A stretch of 9,128 nucleotides of DNA. It comes from an uncultured Erysipelotrichales bacterium. GTDB lineage: Bacteria > Bacillota_I > Bacilli_A > Erysipelotrichales > Coprobacillaceae. The stretch spans positions 1 through 9,128 of the forward strand of contig CAJUJC010000088.1 of the NCBI GenBank assembly GCA_910586805.1, read 5' to 3'. The notes beneath the pieces were generated by a model. The model did not search any database. It was given only the letters and a program-made list of their open reading frames with translations, and was not told the DNA's origin. Both the position numbers and the translations under genes were made by a program. Below, in pieces: positions 3,485 to 9,128 of the stretch. Numbering within the stretch: the first letter of the stretch is position 1; the number at the start of each line of letters is the position of its first letter.

Positions 3485-5515
3485 ATGATGAGAATTGCTT
3501 TAATAGGAAATCCAAATTCTGGGAAAACAACAATGTATAACGCTTTGACAGGGAGAAGCGAAAAAGTTGGTAATTGGGCTGGGGTAACTGTAACGAAGAA
3601 AGAAAATTTAATCAAGAAGGCTTATGCAAAAGAACTTGAGTTGATTGCTGTTGATCTTCCTGGTGCTTATTCTATGTCTCCTTTTACAAATGAAGAGAGT
3701 GTTACAAGTTCATATGTAAAGAAAGAAAATCCTGATGTTATTATTAATATTGTTGATGCAACAAATTTAAGCCGTAGTTTATTTTTTACAACACAACTTT
3801 TAGAATTAGGTATACCAGTTGTTGTTGCATTGAATAAGAGTGATTTGAATGAGAAGAAGGGGATAAAAATAAATGCTTTATTATTATCTGAAAAATTAGG
3901 CTGTCCAGTTGTTAATACTATTTCTACATCTTCTAAGGGATTAAAAATGCTTATAGACAAGGCAGTTATACAAGCAAAAAAAATACAAAAGGCACCATAT
4001 GTTCAAGACAAAATTGACTTAGCAGATAAGCAGACTGTAAAGGCAGCTGATCGTAAGCGATTTGAGTTTGTGAAACAAGTTGTTAAAGAAGTTGAAAGTC
4101 GTGAAATTTTGACGAAGATGAGGAGTTTTAGTGATAAAATAGATGCTATTATAACGCATCAGTGGGTTGGTATTCCTATTTTTATAGTTGTTATGTTTTT
4201 GGTTTTTCAAATATCTCAAGTTTGGCTAGGAACACCTCTTGCAGACTTATTAGTAGGATGGTTGGAAGAATTTCAAAATGAAGTGAGATTATTTTTAGGA
4301 GATGCAAATCCATTATTACTTTCATTACTTGTTGATGGTGTTATAGGGGGGGTTATAGCAGTTGTTGGATTTTTACCACTTGTTATGATTATGTATTTCT
4401 TTATTGCTTTACTTGAAGATTGTGGGTATATGTCTCGTGTTGCAGTCGTTCTTGATCCTATTTTTAAGAAAGTAGGGCTTTCAGGTAAATCCGTCATTCC
4501 TTTTGTTATGACTATTGGTTGTGCAGTGCCTGGTATAATGGCAAGTCGTACTATTCGTAATGAACATGAACGTAGAGCAACTGCTATGTTAGCGCCTTTT
4601 ATACCTTGTGGTGCAAAAATTCCTGTTGTTTCTTTATTTGCTGGTGCTTTTTTTGATGGTGCAGGCTGGGTGAGTACACTTATGTATTTTTTAGGAATTA
4701 TTTTTATCTTTGTTGGTGCGTTGCTAGTGAATAAAATAGTAGGATATCATACAAAAAAATCTTTCTTCATTATTGAAATGCCTGAATATAAAGTGCCTTC
4801 ATTTTGGGAAGCGTTGAGAACAATGTATGCACGAGGGAAATCATATGTAGTGAAAGCAGCAACGATTATTCTTCTTTGTAATACAGTTGTTCATGTTATG
4901 CAAACATTTACTTGGGATTTACAAGTAGCCCAAATAGCTGATGCTTCAATTCTTGCATCTGTATCTTCTGTATTTGCTTATGTTTTACTTCCTCTTGTTG
5001 GTGTTTTAAGTTGGCAACTTGCAGCTGCTACTGTAACAGGGTTTATTGCTAAAGAAAATGTCGTGGGTACACTGGCAGTATGTTTTGTAGGTCTTGAAAA
5101 TCTTATTGATACAGAAGAATTGGTACTTATGGAAAATGCAGGGGTAGAAGTCGCTGGTGTGATGGCAATCACAAAAGTTGCTGCTTTAGCTTACTTGATG
5201 TTTAATCTTTATACACCACCTTGCTTTGCAGCAATTGGTGCTATGAATGCTGAAATGAAAAGTGCAAGATGGGTTTGGGGAGGCATTGGTCTTCAATTAG
5301 GAACAGGTTTTACTATATCATATTTTGTGTATACTATTGGAACTTTACTTACTGCTCCAGATTCTCTTAATGTACAAGCAGCTTTTGTTGGTTTGTTTGC
5401 CATTATCATGATGATTTTTATTGTTGTTTTTATGATATATCGTTCTAAAAAGAGAAATAATAGCCAATATAATCTAAGTGGTGTAAAACAAAAAAGTTAT
5501 ATAATGGAGAAGTAA
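3485..5515 (+). CDS. feoB: Ferrous iron transport protein B, GTPase-permease FeoB
   Basis: This is the main Fe(II) importer in the cytoplasmic membrane. From the chosen start it has 676 residues. The N-terminal G domain shows G1 GNPNSGKT (8-15), G2 GVTVT with T35, G3 DLPG (57-60), G4 NKSD (117-120) and G5 STSS (about 147-150). A helical GDI-like segment (about 165-215) follows, then the polytopic domain from about residue 218 with two Gate repeats. The Gate hallmarks GCAVPGIMASRTI and PCGAKIPV carry conserved cysteines; the second is PCSARLPV in many relatives. The C-terminal PPCFAAIGAMNAEM matches the FeoB C-terminal repeat. A GTG at 3446 would extend the protein by 13 residues, but AAGGAGG at 3473-3479 sits directly before ATG 3485 and ATG 3488; either is possible. 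The last codons form the ribosome site of the next gene. Confidence 0.96.
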   Translation: MMRIALIGNPNSGKTTMYNALTGRSEKVGNWAGVTVTKKENLIKKAYAKELELIAVDLPGAYSMSPFTNEESVTSSYVKKENPDVIINIVDATNLSRSLFFTTQLLELGIPVVVALNKSDLNEKKGIKINALLLSEKLGCPVVNTISTSSKGLKMLIDKAVIQAKKIQKAPYVQDKIDLADKQTVKAADRKRFEFVKQVVKEVESREILTKMRSFSDKIDAIITHQWVGIPIFIVVMFLVFQISQVWLGTPLADLLVGWLEEFQNEVRLFLGDANPLLLSLLVDGVIGGVIAVVGFLPLVMIMYFFIALLEDCGYMSRVAVVLDPIFKKVGLSGKSVIPFVMTIGCAVPGIMASRTIRNEHERRATAMLAPFIPCGAKIPVVSLFAGAFFDGAGWVSTLMYFLGIIFIFVGALLVNKIVGYHTKKSFFIIEMPEYKVPSFWEALRTMYARGKSYVVKAATIILLCNTVVHVMQTFTWDLQVAQIADASILASVSSVFAYVLLPLVGVLSWQLAAATVTGFIAKENVVGTLAVCFVGLENLIDTEELVLMENAGVEVAGVMAITKVAALAYLMFNLYTPPCFAAIGAMNAEMKSARWVWGGIGLQLGTGFTISYFVYTIGTLLTAPDSLNVQAAFVGLFAIIMMIFIVVFMIYRSKKRNNSQYNLSGVKQKSYIMEK

Positions 5516-5518
5516 TTT

Positions 5519-5701
5519 ATGGAAAATTTTATAATTATTATTGTTTTATTATGTGTGATAGGGAGTATTGGATATTACTTGTATCAAATAAAAAAACAAG
5601 GTCAAACATGTATTGGGTGCCCTTGTTCAAAACAGTGTTCTAGTAAACATTGTCATCATTGTCAAGATATGAAACAATTTTATGGAGATAAAGTAGGTTA
5701 A
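5519..5701 (+). CDS. FeoB-associated Cys-rich membrane protein
   Basis: This 60-residue protein has one N-terminal membrane segment (about residues 4-23, IIIIVLLCVIGSIGYYLY) and a short basic stretch. A cytosolic or juxtamembrane Cys/His cluster follows: C-x2-C-x-C-x3-C-x4-C-x2-C, with His residues in the second half. This is the architecture of the small FeoB-associated family found beside feoB in Firmicutes and some other anaerobes; they have been compared with proteobacterial FeoC but are not proven homologues. The Cys cluster suggests Fe(II) or Fe-S binding near FeoB; this is inference. GGAG at 5506-5509, inside the last feoB codons, serves as ribosome site, and only three bases separate the feoB stop from this ATG, so coupling is likely. 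Confidence 0.88.
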   Translation: MENFIIIIVLLCVIGSIGYYLYQIKKQGQTCIGCPCSKQCSSKHCHHCQDMKQFYGDKVG

Positions 5702-5717
5702 ATAACTATGTAATATA

Positions 5718-5753
5718 AAAAGAATACCTTTGATTGTATAGGGGTATTCTTTT
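5718..5753. terminator. Bidirectional terminator between the feo operon and rubrerythrin
   Basis: Perfect 11-bp arms, AAAAGAATACC (5718-5728) and GGTATTCTTTT (5743-5753), can be extended inwards by G-U pairs. A- and T-runs on both outer sides allow termination of the rightward feo transcript and of the leftward perR-rbr transcript. Confidence 0.85.
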
Positions 5754-5780
5754 ATTCTGCAATTATCTAAAATTTTTATA

Positions 5781-6368
5781 TTATTTATCAAAGAATGTTA
5801 AAACTTCAAAATGAGCTTGTGGATGATCACATGCTGGACATTTTTCAGGAGCTTCTACACCTTCAAAAATAAATCCACAGTTATTACATTTCCATGTTAC
5901 AACTTCATTATTTTTAAACATAGTTCCATTTTCAACTTTCTTTAATAAATGTAAGTATCTATCTTCATGAAATTTTTCAGCTTGAGCAATATTTCTAAAA
6001 ATTTCAGCGATTTCAGGGAATCCTTCTTCATCAGCAACTTTTGCAAATTCAGGATACATTTGAGTCCATTCTTCATTTTCTCCTTGAGCTGCAGCTTTTA
6101 AACATTCAGCAGTTGTTCCAAGCATAACAGGGAAGTTCCCTTCAGTATAAACTATTTCTCCCTTTAACTCAGTATTTAATAATTTCATTAATCTTTTTGC
6201 ATGTTCTTTTTCTTGATTAGCAGTTTCTTCAAAAATTTTAGAAATTTGAACATATCCTTCTTTTTTAGCAATTGAAGTATAATAAGTATAACGATTTCTT
6301 GCTTGAGATTCTCCAGCAAAAGCATGGATTAAGTTATGAGCAGTTTTTGTGTTTTTTAATGTAGGCAT
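5781..6368 (-). CDS. rbr: Rubrerythrin (diiron peroxidase with rubredoxin domain)
   Basis: This cytosolic non-haem iron enzyme reduces hydrogen peroxide to water in anaerobes, taking electrons through its rubredoxin centre. The 195-residue protein has the classical order: a four-helix bundle (about 1-145) and then a C-terminal rubredoxin-like domain. Diiron ligand motifs visible are GES (E20), EKEH (E53 and H56), the Glu-rich AAQGENEE region near 92-100, and AEKFHE (E131 and H134). The iron site is C161-x2-C164 and C177-x2-C180, with a 12-residue gap. Length and domain order match the D. vulgaris type. The ATG at 6368 follows AAGGAGG with 8 nt spacing. It lies 18 nt behind the PerR-like gene, so both form one operon likely induced by peroxide. 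Confidence 0.95.
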   Translation of the reverse strand: MPTLKNTKTAHNLIHAFAGESQARNRYTYYTSIAKKEGYVQISKIFEETANQEKEHAKRLMKLLNTELKGEIVYTEGNFPVMLGTTAECLKAAAQGENEEWTQMYPEFAKVADEEGFPEIAEIFRNIAQAEKFHEDRYLHLLKKVENGTMFKNNEVVTWKCNNCGFIFEGVEAPEKCPACDHPQAHFEVLTFFDK

Positions 6369-6386
6369 TATAATGCCCTCCTTTCA

Positions 6387-6785
6387 TTAATTTTTCTTTA
6401 AACAATTGTGACATTCTCCATGGAATAATATCTCAGCACTATCGATCAGCATATCACAATTATCTTGGACCTGTGTAATAAGTGGTGCAATTATTTCTTC
6501 ATTTAAGAAAATATCTTCTATCACTCCACACTTATCACAAACCAAATGATAATGAGGTGTTATTCTTGCATCAAAATGAATAGCACCATCTCCAATATCT
6601 AATTTTAGAATTTTGTTTTGACTAGCAAGCAAATTTAAATTCCTATATACAGTTCCTAAACTAATATCTGGAATCACTTTCTTAACTTGCATATAAATAT
6701 CGTCAACATTTGGGTGAGTACAATCATTTTTTAAAATTTCATAAATTGTCTCTCTTTGTCTTGAATATCTTAATTTTTTATCCAA
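6387..6785 (-). CDS. perR: PerR-type Fur-family peroxide-sensing repressor
   Basis: This 132-residue regulator has the PerR layout. The winged helix carries YSRQRETIYEIL and the recognition helix DISLGTVYRNLNLLA, followed by the dimerisation domain. With the TTG start, H24, D72, H78, H80 and D91 align one-to-one with B. subtilis PerR His37, Asp85, His91, His93 and Asp104, at a constant offset of 13. Asp91, where Fur proteins usually have Glu, favours PerR over Fur. Two CXXC pairs (C83/C86 and C125/C128) form the structural zinc site. In PerR, iron-bound His37 and His91 are oxidised by peroxide, which releases DNA. The longest frame begins at GTG 6794, but its first base is the last base of AAGGAGG; TTG 6785 lies at the ideal 8-nt distance. 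A Per-box-like dyad overlaps the promoter, suggesting autoregulation together with rubrerythrin. Confidence 0.88.
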   Translation of the reverse strand: MDKKLRYSRQRETIYEILKNDCTHPNVDDIYMQVKKVIPDISLGTVYRNLNLLASQNKILKLDIGDGAIHFDARITPHYHLVCDKCGVIEDIFLNEEIIAPLITQVQDNCDMLIDSAEILFHGECHNCLKKN

Positions 6786-6793
6786 TGACAACA

Positions 6794-6800
6794 CCTCCTT
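6794..6800 (-). promoter_or_regulatory. Ribosome binding site that fixes a TTG start for perR
   Basis: The reverse strand carries a full AAGGAGG at 6794-6800. An in-frame GTG starts on its last base, and an in-frame TTG at 6791-6789 lies only 2 nt away. Only the TTG at 6785-6783 is at a workable distance (8 nt). An optimal ribosome site paired with a rare start codon would keep repressor synthesis low. Confidence 0.75.
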
Positions 6801-6810
6801 ATTAATAATG

Positions 6811-6827
6811 GTTACTATTATAATAAC
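6811..6827. promoter_or_regulatory. Per-box-like operator over the perR promoter
   Basis: GTTACTATTATAATAAC is a 17-bp dyad with a single-base centre and one mismatched pair. Its inner 15 bp agree with the Per box TTATAATNATTATAA at 11 of 14 defined positions. On the reverse strand it contains the -10 of the perR-rbr operon: TG-T-TATTAT ending at 6820, or TATAAT at 6817-6822, both with weak -35 elements. A repressor bound here would occlude the promoter. Confidence 0.6.
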
Positions 6828-6866
6828 ATATTGAAATATAAAATAAAAGAAAGTTTTTATAATATG

Positions 6867-7781
6867 TTAGAAAAAGTATAAAACAATCCAACAAAGTAGA
6901 AAAGAACATAATCCATGGACACACCTATCTTTAAAATATGTTGAAAAAGAATAAGGTATATTTTCTAAAATATTATCTACTTGCATAAGTACTGATATTC
7001 CTGAGAAAGATAAAAAGAAGCAAATGAAGGGATAAACGAAGAAAGATTGATGTTTTAAGAGTTGAATAGAACCAGAACTAAATTCTAAGATACCTTGAAT
7101 AATCCCAAGAAGAAAAGGATCTTGAATAAAAAAATGTAAACTATAACCAACAAATTGAAATACAAGCATATAACCTAAAATAAAAATAAAGGCATTTAAA
7201 GAAGATAAAATGCTTTGTTTTAAACTTTCTACAAATGATTTGTGTGGATTTCTAAGATGATAAATAACACGTTCAAATGGCATAAATTCAATAGGTTCTT
7301 TGTAAAAAAAAGCTTTGATTAAACTTGGAGTAATATGACATAGATAAAGGAGAATAGCTGTTTTTGTTGGAAGATGTAAGGATATAAATATGAAACTTAA
7401 TGATGAAAAAGAGGCTATGGATAATAAATGTTGTAATTGTTGAATGTTGATATAACCAAGTTCATAAGATTCTTTAATGATTTTAGCATTTGTAGGATAA
7501 CCACAAAAAAAAGATACAAAATAAAGAGAGGACATATGTGGAGATAGGTGAAATAAAGGTGTGAATATAAATTGTATAAAATAACTGAGTAATTGAAATA
7601 AACCTAAAGATAAACATAATGAAATGAGAATCATAAAGGGTAATAAAGAAGGAAGAAGGTTAGAAAAAACAATTTGAATAACATTCATAGAGAGTTTTAC
7701 AATTTGAAACATATTAAGAAAAGAAAAAATAGTTGTAAATAAAACTAAACATAATGTAAAATAGTAGTTAGCTTTTTTCAT
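6867..7781 (-). CDS. YlbJ/SpoVV-like integral membrane protein
   Basis: This 304-residue hydrophobic protein has around seven or eight membrane segments from about residue 7 to the end. Features shared with the YlbJ/nucleoside-recognition (Gate) family are FFCGYPTNAKIIKE-x-YELG near residues 92-109 (family S-G-Y-P-x-G-A-K), GILEFSSG near 230 (family G-x-x-E-x-[TS]-x-G), and FLSFSGISVLMQ near 257-268 (family F-x-G-x-S-V-x-x-Q). B. subtilis YlbJ (SpoVV) is needed for dipicolinate transport into the forespore. This protein is about 100 residues shorter, and the family N-N-x-G-P-F-like segment after the first motif is replaced by SIASFSSLSFIF. Orthology and a sporulation role are therefore not established. 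AAGGAG at 7787-7792 precedes the ATG at 7781. There is no clear terminator after the stop, so read-through into perR is possible. It is divergent from hflX. Confidence 0.65.
   Translation of the reverse strand: MKKANYYFTLCLVLFTTIFSFLNMFQIVKLSMNVIQIVFSNLLPSLLPFMILISLCLSLGLFQLLSYFIQFIFTPLFHLSPHMSSLYFVSFFCGYPTNAKIIKESYELGYINIQQLQHLLSIASFSSLSFIFISLHLPTKTAILLYLCHITPSLIKAFFYKEPIEFMPFERVIYHLRNPHKSFVESLKQSILSSLNAFIFILGYMLVFQFVGYSLHFFIQDPFLLGIIQGILEFSSGSIQLLKHQSFFVYPFICFFLSFSGISVLMQVDNILENIPYSFSTYFKDRCVHGLCSFLLCWIVLYFF
7733..7762 (+). promoter_or_regulatory. Candidate hflX promoter inside the YlbJ-like gene
   Basis: TTGTAA (7733-7738) and TAAAAT (7757-7762) are separated by 18 bp, with initiation expected near 7769, giving a leader of about 45 nt for hflX. 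It lies inside the first codons of the opposite-strand YlbJ-like gene, because the 32-bp gap between the two genes is too short for a promoter. Confidence 0.4.
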
Positions 7782-7813
7782 AAGAGCTCCTTATAACGAA
7801 GAGAGGTGAGAAT

Positions 7814-9040
7814 GTGAAGGCAATATTAGTTGGTGTAGAATATCAATATATGGATTATGATTTAGATGTATCAATTAAAGAATTAAAAGATTTGGCTTAT
7901 GCATGTGATATAGAAGTGAAAGATGTTGTTGTGCAAAAGTTATCTCAAATTTCTTCTCAATATTATATTGGGAAAGGTAAGGTTAATGAGATTAAGGAAT
8001 TATTGGAGAGTGATGATATTGTTATTTTTAATGAAGAATTATCTCCTTTGCAAGTGAAGAATTTAACTGATGCTTTCAATGTTGAGGTGAGTGATCGCAG
8101 TGACTTGATTTTAAGAATTTTTGAATCTCGTGCTCAAACAAAAGAAGCAAAATTACAAGTTCAAATTGCAAGGCTTCAATATATGCTTCCTCGTTTGGTA
8201 GGAATGAAAGAAGAGTTATACTCGCAACAAGGTGGTTCAGGTTTTAGAGGTCGTGGTGAAAAACAAATTGAGTTAGATAGGCGTGTTATACATAGACAAT
8301 TGGTAACTGCACGTAGGGAATTGGCAACGATTGTCAAACAAAGACAAACACAACGTCGTTTAAGAAAGAGGAATGGGCAAAAGGTTGTATGTTTGGTTGG
8401 ATATACGAATAGTGGAAAATCATCTTTATTGAACGTATTTACAAATAAAAAAGTATTTCAGAAAGATATGTTATTTGCTTCTTTACAAACGGCTTCAAGA
8501 CAAGTGCTTCTTAAAGGACATTATCCTATTGTGATGAGTGATACAGTGGGTTTTATAAACCAATTACCACATCATTTGGTTCTGGCATTTCGTTCTACAT
8601 TAGAAGAAGTGAAAGAGGCTGATTTGCTACTTCATGTGATAGATGCATCTTCACCTTATCATGAACAACAAATTGAAACAACGAAACAAGTATTAGAATC
8701 TTTGGGAGTGAAAGATACTCCAGTTATTTATGTTTATAATAAGATTGATTTAAACCGTTATCCATTCTTACAACCAGAAAAACCTTATATTTATACTTCA
8801 ATAAAAGATAATGTTAATATCAACGAATTAGAAGATATGGTGGTTCAAGTCCTCTTTAAAGATTATGAAGTTATTGAAATGATTATTCCATATGATGATG
8901 GAGGAGTTTATCAAAGATTGAAACAAAAGTATGAGGTCTTTAAGGAAGAGTATTTAGATAATGGTATTTATATTTCTTTATTTATTGATAAAAGAGAAAA
9001 GTCTTTATATGAAATGTATATATTTAGAAATGTGAATTAA
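7814..9040 (+). CDS. hflX: GTPase HflX (ribosome-splitting factor)
   Basis: This 408-residue protein has the HflX layout. The N-terminal domain (about 1-110) carries YYIGKGKVNEI. The helical linker contains the GGSGFRGRGEKQIELDRR signature at 140-157. The G domain shows G1 GYTNSGKS (196-203), G3 DTVGFI (243-248) and G4 NKID (309-312), and a small C-terminal domain follows. In other bacteria HflX binds the 50S subunit and uses GTP to split stalled or hibernating 70S ribosomes, often after heat or antibiotic stress. The switch I segment usually reads F-A-T-L-D-x-x-x-R; here it is FASLQTASR (221-229), so the usual Thr is Ser and the usual Asp is Gln. The GTG start at 7814 is supported by GAGG at 7803-7806, 7 nt upstream; there is no in-frame ATG nearby. 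A terminator follows at once, so the gene looks monocistronic. Confidence 0.93.
   Translation: MKAILVGVEYQYMDYDLDVSIKELKDLAYACDIEVKDVVVQKLSQISSQYYIGKGKVNEIKELLESDDIVIFNEELSPLQVKNLTDAFNVEVSDRSDLILRIFESRAQTKEAKLQVQIARLQYMLPRLVGMKEELYSQQGGSGFRGRGEKQIELDRRVIHRQLVTARRELATIVKQRQTQRRLRKRNGQKVVCLVGYTNSGKSSLLNVFTNKKVFQKDMLFASLQTASRQVLLKGHYPIVMSDTVGFINQLPHHLVLAFRSTLEEVKEADLLLHVIDASSPYHEQQIETTKQVLESLGVKDTPVIYVYNKIDLNRYPFLQPEKPYIYTSIKDNVNINELEDMVVQVLFKDYEVIEMIIPYDDGGVYQRLKQKYEVFKEEYLDNGIYISLFIDKREKSLYEMYIFRNVN
7845..7874 (-). promoter_or_regulatory. Candidate promoter of the YlbJ-like gene inside hflX
   Basis: On the reverse strand TTGATA (7869-7874) and TATATT (7845-7850) are 18 bp apart, with initiation near 7838 and a leader of about 57 nt. 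It lies inside the hflX coding region. AT-rich DNA gives such matches by chance, so this is only a candidate. Confidence 0.3.
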
Positions 9041-9060
9041 GAGCGTAATGCTCTTTTTTT
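9039..9060 (+). terminator. Intrinsic terminator of hflX
   Basis: AAGAGC (9039-9044) and GCTCTT (9050-9055) form a stem with a 5-nt loop, GTAAT, followed by an unbroken T-run to 9060. The stem starts inside the hflX stop codon. The remaining 68 bases of the window are very A/T-rich and show no gene or RNA that I can support. Confidence 0.85.
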
Positions 9061-9128
9061 GATATAAAGTAAAAAAAAATAACTTTTTTTCATTATTTAA
9101 AAGAAAAATAAGAAAAAAACATGAATAT

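Noticed and set aside
4273..4497. Reverse-strand open frames inside feoB (also at 3667-3960, 4019-4219 and 4978-5172)
   Set aside because: Low-complexity products rich in Ser, Thr, Asn and Ile with no recognisable motifs, no ribosome sites, and complete overlap with a highly conserved gene.
6843..6860. ATAAAA/TTTTAT dyad as terminator of the YlbJ-like gene
   Set aside because: Six A-T pairs only, without a clear U-tract on the reverse strand; not strong enough to call.
7767..7772. A GTTAGC half-site near the hflX start
   Set aside because: No complementary half-site lies at the right distance, and the bases are codons of the YlbJ-like protein.
9061..9110. A/T-run region after hflX as a second terminator or origin-like AT-rich element
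   Set aside because: The runs allow only weak A-U pairing with no G-C pairs in a stem, and no DnaA-box-like repeats are present.
9121..9128. A possible gene start (ATG) at the right edge
   Set aside because: The preceding bases are A-rich with no Shine-Dalgarno sequence, and only two codons are visible.
1..9128. CRISPR array, tRNA, rRNA, insertion sequence or prophage elements
   Set aside because: No regularly spaced direct repeats, no cloverleaf or rRNA-like sequence, no transposase or integrase motifs, and gene content is typical chromosomal core.

Overview
The window is AT-rich (roughly 30% G+C by eye) and gene-dense, with short intergenic gaps, GGAGG-type ribosome sites and TGG for tryptophan. 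This points to a low-G+C Firmicute. The set of an FeoB-associated Cys-rich protein, a DUF1461 protein, a YlbJ-like protein, rubrerythrin and PerR suits an anaerobic gut lineage such as Erysipelotrichia/Coprobacillaceae; that placement is an inference of moderate confidence. There is no sign of mobile elements, CRISPR arrays or RNA genes.

Layout. (1) The left edge holds the 3' end of an RdgB/HAM1-type XTP/dITP diphosphatase, convergent with a NimA-like flavoprotein gene. (2) trmL, a tRNA wobble-base methyltransferase, and an overlapping DUF1461 membrane protein gene run rightward and converge on a leftward HAD phosphatase. (3) A short DtxR-family regulator is divergent from feoA-feoB and a small FeoB-associated Cys-rich protein, which together form a ferrous-iron import operon. 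(4) A leftward perR-rubrerythrin operon forms a peroxide-defence unit convergent with feo. (5) A YlbJ-like membrane protein and the ribosome-splitting GTPase HflX start back to back only 32 bp apart; hflX ends at a clean terminator, and the last ~70 bases hold nothing recognisable.

The centre (about 2590-6830) reads as an iron and oxidative-stress module. The DtxR-like protein keeps the DtxR-type primary metal ligands. Three copies of the 16-bp dyad GTTAGC-N4-GCTAAC/T lie at the feoA transcription start, in its leader, and again between feoA and feoB. The PerR-like protein keeps all five regulatory metal ligands, and a Per-box-like dyad overlaps its own promoter. Import of Fe(II) and detoxification of peroxide are thus placed side by side under two metal sensors.

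I see no radically new system. The best leads are the DtxR/feo operator, whose half-site spacing differs from the classical DtxR box; the unusual DtxR-like protein itself; a perfect 8-8-8 dyad over the trmL promoter; and the YlbJ-like/hflX divergent pair, whose promoters must lie inside each other's coding sequence. Several starts were moved inward from the longest reading frame because the upstream start codon lies inside or upstream of the Shine-Dalgarno sequence.
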